Shown piece by piece: positions 33,131 through 45,827 of a stretch of 64,000 nucleotides of DNA. Under the pieces are notes generated by a model that saw only the letters and a list, made by a program, of their open reading frames with translations, ran no database searches and was not told the origin of the DNA. Location of the stretch: assembly GCA_003255025.1 (NCBI GenBank), contig QANY01013763.1, forward strand, positions 123,501-187,500, in the 5' to 3' direction. Origin of the DNA: Datisca glomerata (taxonomy: Eukaryota; Streptophyta; Magnoliopsida; Cucurbitales; Datiscaceae). Position 1 is the stretch's first letter; each line of letters begins with the position of its first letter. The position numbers and the translations under genes were made by a program.

Positions 33131-36100
33131 TTTTTTTTTCCAGCATTGATGTTGGGATTAACCTAGTCGTAGGATATGGCTAGATTAATCCCAACCATTA
33201 GATGATTTTTAATTTTAATTTCATTTGAAACCGGTAGAATAGGTTCTCATCTCCTTTATCTCTCAACTTTTCCCTTCTCCGACTACAACAAAAAACTTAG
33301 GGCACCCAATATCGAAAGCGTGATTTCTCCACCAACTTCTGACGCGAACGACGAAAGCACGATTTCTCCTCCAACTTCCAACGTGAATGACAAAAGCATG
33401 ATTTCCAGCATTGATGTGGTGCTCTCTCTCCGTCATCTAGGGCACGTAATTTTTAACCCAAAAAGGATACGCCATTTTCTCTACTCTACACCTTAGATGA
33501 CCACCATCGGGATTTTCCCTTCTCAAATACTCTCAATCTCATTCTCGATATTTCTCTTTCATTCTCTGAAATTCAAACTGCGCAAGATAATTTGTCATCC
33601 TCTCTCAATCTCTCTCATTCTCGGTATTTCTCTTTCCCTCGATTCATTTTCAATGTGGCTTGGTTTCTAGGGTTTCACTCCTAGACTGTTTGACATTGAT
33701 TTCTTCATCCTAAAGCTCGTCTATGGCTTGCTTGGAGCAATTTTAAATACTCACTGTTTGTTGACATTTTCAGATACGCATTGTTTGGAGCTGGGGTTTC
33801 TAGAGTTTTTTTTTTCATTTGTGCTCGCTATTTTTAGGAGTAGTGAATTCAATCTAGGCAAACCCTATTTCTCAAAGTAGTCCAAGAAAGACATAACTCT
33901 ATGCGCGTTGATGCTTCGAAATTGGAATTAAGGTAAGAAAAAAAGGGTATGCCAATAGCTGCTTTCTTTTAGTTCTTTTTAACCTACTTTCAAGTAAGAA
34001 AGATAACTAGAGAAAGAAGATGAGAGAGAGAAGCTTTATGGGGTTGTGGTAGTGCCTATGAGGGATTCCAACTTGATAAAGATAGTGGATAGAAAATCAT
34101 CATATTGGTTATGATAGTTTTGTTTTAGTTTGAAGTTGGGGTTCTTTTAGTTATGTAGTTGGAAATTTTCTGATTGTTCTTAGTGATTTAAAGTCAAATT
34201 TTTTATTTGCTTTGGTTTTGATATTTGATTTTAATCTTGATGAAGATGTTTTTTAATGTCTGTCGATTATGATTGGTTTATAGGGTTTCACTTCTGATAC
34301 GATTAAGGAAGCCTTATAGTTGGAGTTTCAAATACGCATTGTCTGTTGATATTTTCATATACGCACTGCTTGGAACAACTATTATTTCTAGAGTTTCTTC
34401 CATTTCTGAGGTAAGATATTGTTTACATTTTGATAAGCTTGAGAGCTCTGTCTTATGTTTTATTTTAGTTTGGAGTTGGGGTTCATTTAGTTATGTAATT
34501 GAAAATTTTCTAATTGTTCTTGGTGATATAAAATTGAATTTTTGGTTTGCTTTGGTTTTCATATTTGATTTCGGTCTTGATGAAGATATTTTTTAATGTA
34601 TTTGGGGTGGCTTAAACTTTTCAAGTATTTCCTCATTTTCTCTGCAGATGTATTAATTATGTTACTAGAAATCGGTATTGATTCTCATTCTGAACTAAAG
34701 TATCTATTTTAACAGCAGTGTACCCCATTTTAAGTATATTGGGGAGTTTTTTTTCAGTTGGGCATTACTCAGGTAGTATCGTGAACCCTGTTGTGAGTCT
34801 AAGTTTCATTTTGTTGAGCATGCTTGAGTTTTGCTTGACATATTTTGTATAAGTTTTTCATGAGCTGGAGTTGTTTTATTTTTAGTTTAGCTTACATATA
34901 TTTTTGTAAAATAGTTTTGACTGCTCTTAAGCCTAAAAATCTATTATTGTAGATCTTTTCATCTCATTTGTGATGTAGTATAATGGACACATAGTCAATG
35001 TTATTGGTGCATTAGATATAAACATATTTATCTTACTAGCATGGGCATTAAGTATAGCATCTGCATAATAAATTTGATAACAATATCATTATTTACTTCT
35101 ATTTTTTTCATATATCTCAAGGCTTACACATTTTTTAATGATTGATAAGGTTGACTCCATTTGGATTTAGAGAGTGGGGGCTTTGTTGCCATTGAACAAG
35201 TTTCCTTAAAATTTTACTCAGGAAGTTCTTAAAACTATTTATGGTTTCGACATGTAAAGTTAAATTGAGTAACATTAGTTTTAGCTTTCATGGTCATCTA
35301 ATATGTTACAAAATCCTTAATTTTTTGGTTTACTAGGTGATGTTTGGTTGTATATTGGATAATTGGTGCTGAAGTATTATCTTTCTTTTATCGAGAATGA
35401 GATTTAATTGTTACTCATCCTTTATGTGCATATTCTTTTCCCCTTAATTTTATGTGCTATATCTCACTTTGATCAATTTCATTCTTTATATGTACCTTAT
35501 TAATCACATTGTTGTTTGGTTTTTAGGTGTTTTTCATTAATAAAAGTATTTTATAGCTAGCTTTACTTATTCTCTTTAATATGCATTTGGTATATGTTGT
35601 GTGATATGTATACATAAGTGCACTTGTCATTAACTAGTAAAATAAAGTGAAAAGTGAGTGTCGATCTTCACATGGACTAGTGTGAAATGTGCAATATTAT
35701 AGACCAAAATAAATTTAATTGGAAACCAAGGCAGTAGTAATGGTTAAAGCTCAATTGGTGCAAGACTTAAATAAAAATAATAAAGCTAATTGAAATGGTT
35801 TAAAATGACACTTGTAATGTATGAAGTTGGGTTGATATTAATGAGATATTCAATGACAAAGAGGGTTAGTATGGTCAAATCTCCTATCCATTACTTCCTC
35901 TAATTAATTTTGTTCTTGCTTACAAGGGTTTACAGTTTGAAGGTTCGTTAGCTCATAATGAACTTAAGAACAAAATGGAATAAATCCACTTCCATATTTA
36001 AACTGGTAAAGAAAGAACAAAGATGGAGATAAATCCTATTGTTAAGCTGGACTACACGAAAAATCCTCTTGTTAAGCTTGCATCAATAATGCTACCGCTA

Positions 36101-36479
36101 CAACATAAACAAAATATGCTACAACATTACTCTAGCCACCAAGCTTCCAAGGGAACCTGCATAGAAGCATGACATATGCATAAAATTGCTCAAAATTACT
36201 CAGATTGTTGGTAAGGCGACTAAACTAAACATAAAGTTAAATAAGAAAGAAATGACTATAACTTAATTAATAAATTACTATATCACCCTAAGATAAGCAA
36301 TAAGTAATTCATAGAAATGCTAGGATAACTCTAAAATCTTAGAGTTATCAGTATTCCATCAATTTAATGGCACATAGAACCTTAGCATTCTTACTAGATG
36401 ATGCTCAACCTATTACAAATTACTATCAGCGGTGGTCATGATAAAAAAACATTGTCACACGCTAAATTTGATGATGTTA

Positions 36480-39400
36480 ACTTCAGATGGCTAACACAAA
36501 TGTGAATGTGAAGAAGGCACAAAGAATTTTTTCATTGGCTTCTTGTAAGTAATATTAAGATCATCAATTAATGAGATCATCAATTTAATATTACATATTT
36601 TCACGTCAATGATTGCAATGTTAATGCTATTTTGTATAATTAAATTAGTAAGAAAGAATATGCTGCACTGAAGGCTTCAGGGGCTAAGCTTTTGAGTGAT
36701 GTAAGTATGTTTAATTTAACAATTCATATGACATGAAATTAAAAAATGTTTATTGTAATTTAAGTGAGTTTGTGATATGCATGAACGAAAATAATTGGCT
36801 ACAGTATGGAACAACATGACCAAGGATGAGAAAATCCTTTTTTTCAAGGATAGTGAAATCTACGCGCTTGAAGGCAGAGCGGAACAACCCAGTCCTAGTC
36901 ACCTGCAAAAGCATGTCATCAAACAGAAGTTGTTCACACACTGCACTCTCAAGAAATTTGTGGATCTTTATGCAAATTTTGATTAGAGGAAGAGGAGAGC
37001 GATAAGGGAGATAATATTTGGAGGGTTGTTAAAGATGCAATGTTGCAAGATGATGAGGTCCTTCTTAAAGCAACTATTAGGTTGCTTCGATCAAGCCACC
37101 TGCACACTGAATGTCCATGGGTCGACATTTAATGTGATGGTAGATGATGTGAGTTTTATACTTGGTATCATCGGTGGTGGTGAAGAAATAAAATTTGATG
37201 GTGAATGACGTCAAAGATCTAAGGGAAAAGTGGGTGAATGCCCAAGGAGATATTTTGATGAACACCTTATCGTGGTTCTTGATGGAGGAGTTAAACAGTG
37301 ACTATTAGAGGCAAGCATTTATGCTATACACCGTCAGGGTTCTGTTATCTCCTTGATCAAAACTAGTTGTCAGTCATTCATGGGCTTCCGCTTATTTTAA
37401 AGATGTTGTGGATGGTGTCGCATATCAAAAGAGTCACCACGATAACATACTAGATGCATGCTATTTATCCAGGTAATAAATTTAGTGTACGTTGGTCCTA
37501 TTTTTGCATGATAACATATGTAATCCTACTAATAAGTTCATTTTGTTACAACTTTTTTATTTGGAGAAGTTGGCATGTGCTGCTAACTTTGTTGACTTGA
37601 ACCAGTCTTCACTGTTGGCGGGTTAAACCGGGCCATTACAAAAGTATTGAAGTTTGTAACTTCAAGGGGAGGAGTGCCTAAAAGCTTTGCGGTAAGCGTT
37701 TTAGAATATTGCAAAGTTGGTTGGTTAGATTAATTACTCTTGATTATTTTTTACTAATTCATATGTATCTATATTATGTAGATCGATACGATCGCTCCAG
37801 CCATCTTGGAGGACCATGAGGTTCGGGAGGACCGCGAGCGTACGCATGTTCATGAGAACATTTATGTAGATCAACCTAAAGAGCAAGACGTCGGGTAGGA
37901 CATACGTGATTTAAGGGTACACGTGTTTGCTCTTCAGGCGGAGGTGAGTCCATGAGGGCGGACATGACCTAAATAATTGAGGAGCTGATAAAGATGAGGG
38001 TCATCCAAGAAAAAATATGGACAACTTTATTAGTGTTTTGGATCGGGGCTGTGGAAAGTCTTGAACCCAAGACAATGAGTTACGTGTCACCCCAACTCAA
38101 AGTGAAGAACAAGGACATTTTTATTAGGAAATGAGACCCTATGGTGAGGAAGAGCAACCTGAATCTTCATCACCCTTAGATAAAAGTGATAAGGATGATT
38201 CATGCATCCAGGTGAATACATCTGGGAAATCAATGGCAGACCTGTTATTGGTCAGGGAACCATCCGTCGATATGACTAGAACGTCTAAAGGACGTTAGAA
38301 GGTATTATTCTGTTAACTTGTATTTCATATACTAATATAGCATGTAAAATCTAATTAGTAATCTAACACCTTATTTGGGGTTGTGTGTTGGTAGGGCAAA
38401 CAAGTCATGACTGATTCTACTGAAAACCAATGCCCGATGCGGTTACGTAGCACGCGGGAGGGGAGAGATGGTCCTCTTCTTAGTTCACCATATTTGAAGG
38501 ATACTTTGACCACTAAATGACACAAAAATGTATTTAAAGTGAGTCCATACACGTTATAAGACTCACTAGAAGTCAAAGATCAACGTTTAGTAGAGTATAA
38601 TTTTTAGAAAAGCTTAGTAGATAGGTAGTATTCACACTAATATAACAAAATTCTACACACGATCACTTTCAAATTTTGATTAAGTTCATATATTATTTGT
38701 CCTTTGCAGTGAGATTCTCCTGGAAAACAATTTCCATGATGCTGAACGGAGAGTCCTAAAGACTCTCGGTCCATAGAATTGGCTTGACACGGAGGTTATA
38801 GACTTGTTTGTCTAGTTTTTTACCTTGGAGACTCATGTTGCGACAATGAGCGATCAATTTTAGTTTCTCCCCATATTGTTTGCTGTGAGTATCTACTACT
38901 GAGTACCATCCTTATTTTAGGTTTGTCTGTACTTTGCATATTGATGTTTTTGTTGTGCCACTGCATATTCAATGTGTTTCCGAATTAGAAGAACTTCCTA
39001 ATATTGAACGCAAACACAAAATCGTGGAGATATACACGGGTTTACTTGAGCTACATACAACGGTAAGCAAAAGTTTGACTTAATATGGTTGTGTAAATGT
39101 GTTGTGTAATATAGATTTGTACTCCGATACACGACGGTAGGTTTCATTGGATTATGGCCAAAAATTTTATTATGCGCGAGGAAGTCACCATATGGAACAC
39201 CTTGCGAGATGGCCTGAGTGATTTGGCGTGGACCAAAATTGCCAAAAAGAATGTATGTTCTAACCCCTCATCGTGACCTCCAGTATCTTACATCATGTGT
39301 GATGTTAACATTGATTCTCATTTTATATATTGTGAATGAAATTATAGTTGGAAGGTATGTACATGATATTTGGGGATAAGCTCCATGTTTGGTTACCCCT

Positions 39401-39910
39401 GGCAAGAACCTTCAGCTCATTCAAAATTTCATGGTCGCCCCACGTGGTCACCCAATTAAATAAGTAAGTTCACTGATTGTGAATTTGATTGGGTAATAAT
39501 CACATTAATGATGTGCTTATTATTACATTGTAGGAGCGATTGTGGTGTGTAGGTGATGAGATTCATGGATGATGTGAGGGCACAAATAGTTCGCGACTAT
39601 CGATCCCGTGTAATATAGTTAGTTTAGGCTGGATTTGCTCATTTGTGCCTCTCATCATTGAATTTTTTTAGATGTATGTTATTTTGGTGAATATTCAGAA
39701 TATTTTACAGGAGTTGAAATCGCACGATCTTCAGTGTGACATTCTTTTGAAGATCATCAACCATCCTTCGAATAGCATGTATACGACGATACAACATCGC
39801 GTTGATATGTTTCATGGTAGGAACACATCTATTTTGAAGACCCAACAACCACAAAAGATGAGTCCTACTTTAAAGCAAATGGTGGCAAACATGAGAAAAA
39901 TTAAGGGATA
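36480..39910 (+). pseudogene. ULP1-peptidase (C48) gene of the MULE, degenerate
   Basis: Exon-like pieces on the plus strand: a short start ATG exon (36487, MANTNVNVKKAQR); a 63-codon piece (36795-36986) with LQKHVIKQKLFTH; a piece at 37026-37208 with CFDQATCTLNVHGSTFNVMV and DDVSFILGIIGGGEE, the typical 'FD..T.TLNIHG..F.VT..DV..ILGL..GG' block; the LEKLACAANFVDLNQ piece (37560); and the C48 peptidase region with TPIHDGRFHWIMAKNF (about 39120-39170, catalytic His segment) and SDCGV (39534-39551, catalytic Cys) followed by an in-frame stop and VMRFMDD. A C-terminal piece follows at 39672-39911. In plants this SUMO-peptidase-like protein is carried by MULEs; its role in transposition is unproven. 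Stops after 36986, 37208 and within the SDCGV exon make it a pseudogene. Confidence 0.75.
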
Positions 39911-39954
39911 GACATATTGTGTACAATAGCCGTATTTGTCATATTTTTTATATA

Positions 39955-40290
39955 ATTGTGTACATTTATTCTTGGACAGATTTTAGCAAGTTATTGTATA
40001 CAGTGATGATAGACAGATTTTAGTAAGTTATTATGTACAACAATGATGATAGACATATTTTAGTAAGTTATTTTGTACAGTGATGATAAATAGATTTTAC
40101 AAAATTATTGTGTGTAGTGAGGATAAACAGCTTATGCAAATTTATTGTGTACAAGGATGATAAGCATATTTGTTTACAAATTATTTATGTACAATGATGA
40201 TAGATAGACCAGTTTGCAAATTTATATTATACAGTGATTGTTAGGCAGATTTTGTAAAATTATTATGTTCAATAATTGTTAGACATACTT
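39955..40290. repeat. Tandem repeat, about 37-40-bp unit, between convergent MULE genes
   Basis: Imperfect repeats of acagattttagtaagttattgtgtacagtgatgata, seven or eight units, first units at 39976, 40013 and 40053. The block sits between the ends of the peptidase (+) and transposase (-) genes, where the two transcripts would terminate. Confidence 0.85.
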
Positions 40291-40369
40291 GCACGAGAAC
40301 TAAGAAAATGTAATCTATAGATAGTTTAGTTGCATTAATGATGTTAATGACTTGCACATTGAATGGGTA

Positions 40370-42530
40370 TTAAAATGTTGGTTCTTCGTACAACGGTTCT
40401 AGGTCTTGGGATGCACCTTGTTCGAATACCTCTGTCGCGCTTGCACCTTGTACTTTGGCTAGTGTAAGATCATCATTAGTGTCATCCACTATCGTGGCAT
40501 GCACATCGCTCGGTAACTTTAGACATGTCCATTTGGTTTGTCCAGTGTTCTTACAATGACCACATTAACAGGTTGTTGGTCGTGCTTTACTTGGGCTGGC
40601 ACCTAGACTGCCCTTTGTCTTAACAATTACTAGGTCTTACACATGGCCTCTTTAATATCTGCACCATCATCGTGTTTCTCATCTTGGCCATTGGTGACCT
40701 ACTCATTCCATAAGGTCTCATATTTTGCACATAGCATCTCAAGCTCCACTTTGGCTCGAATTAACCATTCACTTGACTTTACCACAAAGTGAGCAAGCAT
40801 TTTGGTAACTGATTGGATCGAATTGAACTGAAATAGTATTGTATCATCTGTATCCTAATGAGAATGGCTTGATCCGGTTGGTAGTATATGACTCTTCGCA
40901 ATTGCACATGCTTGGGATCACTTGTAAGTGTTCAACTTTCATAATAGTGAATATATGATGACACGGTATCCCCACTGATTCAAACTTTCCACAACTGCAG
41001 TTTAGTTTGTCAAGTTGTTGGTCTCATGTCTCTACATATGGATCATTTGACACCCCAAACTCGACCAATGAATATTTTCAAGCCTCCCCATCATTTCCTT
41101 GCGCACAAGTTTAAACAATTTATATGTGAACACATTTTCCACATGCTGCTCTAAGGCACGCAACTGTGTCTGCAACATATGCATTTCATTTGTCAATTTA
41201 AAATCTTACAAACTCTCTGTGTGTTGAATACATGCCAACGCCTGATCAAATTTTTGTACAAATTCAAATAGTTTATAGCGATGTTCAATGAATCAGTAGA
41301 GATATGCACTCATACCTTCTGATCATTGCGTAGTTCTCATAAACACGAAGAATTTTCCATGATGGAAGGCCTATTCCCAGCGTTCACGCTTTGTATACAT
41401 CCATTTTACCCATTTAGGTTGAACGACTCGATCAAGCGATCGCATTCCTCTTTGAACTCCTCCTCACTCAGGACATCAAACATGACTCTTTTGAAGGCTT
41501 GGAGAAATCATGGGTTATGTACATTTGATTGGGCATTCCATTTGAGATGCCATAAACAAAGCCGATGATTACAATTGGGGAGCATCGTATTGATTGCTTT
41601 ACGCATTGCCTTTTCCCCATTTATAGCTCTCAACAGTCTCATCAAACAATAACACAAAATCGAATACTGTGGTCTTACAGTGATTGTTCACTCCAAGGAA
41701 AATCACGAGCGACTTCTTGTATGCATTTGTCTTGTATGTGGTATTGAAAGCCAATACATCTCTGAAACAATGATAGTCAACTTGGCACGTCAAGTCTGCC
41801 TAGAAAAATTTTTCTAGATGATTATCATTGTCTATGTTGTATTTGCAATACATATTCATATCCATATTCAATTTTGCAGTAAAAAAGCAAGAGTTGCCTC
41901 TGAATCAGTTTCGACTATCTGCGATTTGTGCTGCTTGTCCATTTTATTGTACAGATCCGTCCTTTTAAGAACCCCACATTTTCATAACTGTCTGCTTGGC
42001 CGACCATGTAGTCATACACTTAGCTTAGCCTGACACCAACATTGTGCAAACATGTTGCCTAAGCCATTTCCACTCCACTCACTACTCTACTGGATCGAAG
42101 AAAGGGCACGTCTAATGATGAGGCGGTAAGATGGTTGTGCTTAGCTTCAAAATCATTAACGACCCATTTTTCGTCTTCTTATCGAAATTTACACTAAAAC
42201 AAGCATGAAAATTCACCATTGTCAAGCCTCTTAGTTCTCACTAATGTTCTCTCTTCCCATATATTTTTTTTCCAGAATCCTTCTTTTGAGCAAACCCATT
42301 TCTGTAACACAGTTTCCCCTCTCTATTCTTGCGTTTATCATCCTTTCGTACATTGAAACCAACATAGCATGCGTATGTATAGTAGAAATCTTTGGCCTCT
42401 TGTAATGTGTCCCATATTTGACCAATGACATTCTCATTTCATAAGTTTGCTAATGTGGATGAACCCGGACGCGTACTCGTCTCACCTGAGTTTGGGGATA
42501 CATCAGCATGACTCATCTCTGTAGATTCTT
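40370..42530 (-). pseudogene. FAR1-like / MULE transposase
   Basis: Minus-strand frames in order: a FAR1-type DNA-binding segment near 42415-42290 (FYYTYACYVGFNVRKDDKRK, then KLCYRNGF); YNKMDKQHKSQIVETDSEA (41960-41895); the MULE catalytic region FRDVLAFNTTYKTNAYKKSL and LGVNNHCKTTVFDF (41780-41650) with the DTTYKT-like box, in which the first D reads N; a NCNHRLCLWHLKWNAQ piece (41570-41530); a SWIM zinc finger CSCGKFESVGIPCHH (41000-40950); and a C-terminal zinc-knuckle-like CGHCKNTGQTKWTC (40565-40520). It is stop-ridden. FAR1/FHY3 transcription factors arose from such transposases; the MULE context and decay argue for a transposon origin here. Confidence 0.8.
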
Positions 42531-42844
42531 AATTAAATAGAAAAATTGTATTAGTTGGAGTTGATAATTACTCCTAATACATCTAACATACTCATAATCT
42601 TAGAAAAATTAAAGAAACTAAACAAACATTACCTATTAGGTGTAGCCAATCATAAACTTAGAGTTGAAAATTGATGATCCAAAGAAAAAAATTGAACAAG
42701 CAAAGATATTTGAGATTTAGAGCACTTGAAAATGAGTTCAAATGTGTTTAGTTGAGTTAAAATGTGCTTTTAAGAATGGTAGACGAATATTAAGTAGCCA
42801 AATTAAGTGCACAGCAATCAGCTACCAAACCTTTTAACATTAAG

Positions 42845-43335
42845 AAGTCAACTCAGAACCTGGCGATTAGGGCCTAATCGCCACACTACAGGCCCTAATC
42901 GTCGTATGTGCATGGTGAGTCGTTATTGGTACATGGTGATTAGGGCCTAAGGCATGTGATTGGGCCCCAATCTCCATTATCTCAATGACGATTGGCCCTT
43001 GTTGGCCCAATATGGCCATGTTGAGCCAATCCTCACTGAGAACAAGGTCATTGGGGCCCATTCGCATACAACAAGCCCCAATCATCATGTTTTCATGGCG
43101 ATTCACCATTTGTGCATGGTGATTGGAGCTTGTTGTATGCGATTGGGCCTCAATCGTCATGTTCTTAGTGGCGATTGGCGCAACATGGCTATGTTAGGCC
43201 AATAGCCACTGAGAAAATGGTGATGGATGCCTGTTGTACGCGATTGGACCCAATCGTCATGTTCTCAAAGCGATTGGCCTAATTGGGCCAACATGGCCAT
43301 GTTGGTACAATTGCAGAAAATGCTGAGTTATCCAT
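42845..43335. repeat. Palindromic 'gcgattgggcc' array (MULE copy A end)
   Basis: Units of roughly 50-60 bp contain gcgattagggcc or gcgattgggcc, their inverse ggccctaatcg or ggccccaatc, and a catggccatg palindrome (for example near 43010, 43190 and 43290). It starts with a compact palindrome gcgattagggcctaatcgcc (42864-42883). The overlapping ORFs on both strands (42867-43160 and 42960-43205) are mirror translations of this repeat and not genes. Confidence 0.85.
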
Positions 43336-45185
43336 GTTCGCGTGACGAGTCAAATTTGTGATTGGTTATGGTCATGTCATTAACATGGTCAATTTTGATA
43401 ACACGACGGTTTGTAAAATTTATCATCATACACAAAAATTTAGGATATGGTTATGTCTAGACAACGATTGGACAATATCTCCTCATAAATATTATAAAAT
43501 CTACAATCAAAACACTTCTTTATATCCATAATATGTCAAACAAAATGTAGCCATAATTTAACAAATTCAAACATACAAAAGATTGAAATCACAAAGCAAA
43601 ATATGTCAAAAATAGTGAAATAGAACATCTATACTATTATGAACATCTCATAAAATAAGAGTTTCTGAAACATATAAAGTCATAAAAGTAGTAGAAAACA
43701 CATGAGGTTCTTAACTATAAATATTATACAATTACCCAAAAAGTACAAACATTTCTCCATCTTTAAATAGAGTCTATCACCAATTCATGAAGGAATAGCT
43801 ACATTAAACATAGACAAAGTTGTATATTCAACAAAATCAGTATGAAGTTCATAGCAAGAAATTCCTTCTAACCAAACCCACACCAAGTCTTCAATTTTTA
43901 TTTTTCTTAAAAAATTAGAACTTATTTACCTCCACAAAATCACAATCACACCTAAATGGCGATAGATATGGTTTCAAGAATCTCATTCAAAAACATCTTG
44001 CTCCTTAATAGCCACTTGTTTGTTGTTTCTCCCTGAATTGACAACTCAGTAAATAAAAAAATCAAATAAAGATGCTCAAAATGAAAATTAGACTAGTAAA
44101 CATATGAAATTGATCAACAATTTTTCGCCAGCCAAGTAACCAATAATACATAACTAGTGAACTAATAATGAGTAGCCATCTTCACTTGCATGCCCAAGAT
44201 TTCAATTAAGTAGACATATAACAGCAACCATAAAAGCATCTATAAGCCGTTATCTTCTTCCACAAAGCAAAAATGGTGGAATCATCAATTGCATGCCCAA
44301 GATCTACAGAGCTTAGGAGAAGAGAAGTATGCCCAAGATCAACAGATCTTAGGAGAAGAGAAGTATCAGGTATAAGTCATTAAATCAGAAAAGAGATACC
44401 AAAGCAAGTTTTAAGTGCCATTGGTCAACCAGTTGCAACAAAACTATTAAAATTTGTACAGCAATTAACAGAGCAAACTGAACAAAACAAATTTACAGAC
44501 TAGCTAAAAAATTTACAAATATAAAAAGGTAATGGTAAAATCTTTTTGCAGTTCTAGTCTAGTTTATTATATGTAATTAAAATAAGAAGTTGAGGGACCA
44601 GACTTTAAAACTACCATCCTCTATCACTCTGCTGCATGCATATGCCAAAGAGAAGTTAGAGGAGATCACAGAGGTCCTACGTATTTTTGTTCTAATAATT
44701 TTTTTCTGTTATAGTAGTGTTAAACATAACCCGCTATTTTCAACACCGATCTCTCAAATAGAAACTATTTGCCAACAAAATAAGTAATAAAAAATTAAAT
44801 TGTTTTATTCTTCTTTTCAAATAATTTGGGTCTTTTTAGCCTATTAGTCCTGCATTTTGTTTTTAACCCCCCCAAAACCCATACTTCATTAATCCAGCAT
44901 TTTGTTTTTACATCCCAAAACAAACAGTTATTTCCCACAACAATACACACAATTATGTACGCCTAGCATTATAGAACACAGAAATAAGGGTCCTAGGCAG
45001 AGAAGAGAAAATAATAAAGAGCTCGGTGACAATCGGTGGCAAATGGAGGAGCTCTGTTGCGCAGGGTAGGAGGAACATCTTTGTCGCGGCGATGAGTTGT
45101 GGGAATGAGAGGGTTTTCTTTCATTTTTTTGTTTATGAGTTGGCTACCTTGTTAAAACAACATACCTGGTTAAAACTATGTCGTT
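43336..45185. other. AT-rich stretch without gene
   Basis: No coding region recognised. A direct repeat of tgcccaagatc-acaga-cttaggagaagagaagta is seen at about 44294 and 44330. Part of the sequence next to 45186 probably belongs to the CACTA element. Confidence 0.5.
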
Positions 45186-45539
45186 TTAACAAGAAAAACA
45201 ACTTTTAGCGATGATAAAAAATATTCATCGCTAAAACCTCATTCTTTCCGGACGACTTTTCTTTCATTGGTAAAAGCCCTAAAAATACGTTTTTACCGAC
45301 GATAATTTAAATTTGTCGATAAAAATAAAGCTTTTACCGACAAAATTTTAGTTTTGTCGGCAAAAGCCCTCAATACTTTTGCGCGAATATAATGTTTTGT
45401 GGCGGGTTAGTCTTTTGGTGACGAGAATAAATTTCATCCCAAAAAATATTACTTTTGGCCACCAAATTATAATTTTGTCGCTAAAAGCTACTTTTAGAGA
45501 TGAAAAAATTGTCGCTAATGACGACTTTTCTTGTAGTGG
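45186..45539. mobile_element. CACTA (En/Spm-type) transposon terminus
   Basis: Ends with cgacttttcttgtagtg (45523-45539), the inverse of the CACTACAAGAAAAG terminal repeat usual in plant CACTA elements. The preceding 350 bp carry clustered direct and inverted subterminal repeats (tttttaccgac, aaattttgtcg, ctaaaagc, tagcgatga) in the usual arrangement. The opposite end (cactacaagaaaa on the plus strand) was not found upstream, so the element is truncated or its other end has diverged. Confidence 0.8.
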
Positions 45540-45827
45540 TATCCACCGTTAACAATGATGAATATTAATCTTGTGATTGGTGAGAGCCTTTAATTCTATC
45601 TAGAGAAGAAACTTAATGTATCTCAATACTTGTTATAACTGAAGAATTATTCAGAGTTTGTCTCATGATTTTTTCCTTCACTTTAAAGGGGTTTTCACGT
45701 TAAATTTGGTGTTGCTATTTTCCGCTTTCCCTATTAAAATAGTTAGTACCTCTGCTTGATTGTTACTTTGATATTAGTATTTCTAGTTATCGACTACGTA
45801 ATATTAAACTATGGTGTATTGTGATTT

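Larger units (their letters stand above)
33131..43335 (+). mobile_element. ULP1-type MULE, copy A (about 10 kb)
   Basis: The left end is set by the point where similarity with copy B starts (ttttttttccagcattgatg at about 33131; copy B 11019 in reverse). It contains a long non-coding half (33131-36480), a plus-strand gene for a ULP1-type protein (about 36480-39910), a tandem-repeat tail, a minus-strand FAR1-like transposase (about 42530-40370), the transposase upstream region (42660-42840) and a palindromic array. Both genes carry stops. The right boundary is placed at the end of the array because I cannot see the terminal repeat. The convergent arrangement of peptidase and transposase genes is the known layout of ULP1-carrying MULEs. 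Confidence 0.75.

Noticed and set aside
42867..43205. His-rich ORFs on both strands
   Set aside because: Mirror translations of a palindromic repeat; the similarity between the two proteins is due to the inverted units.
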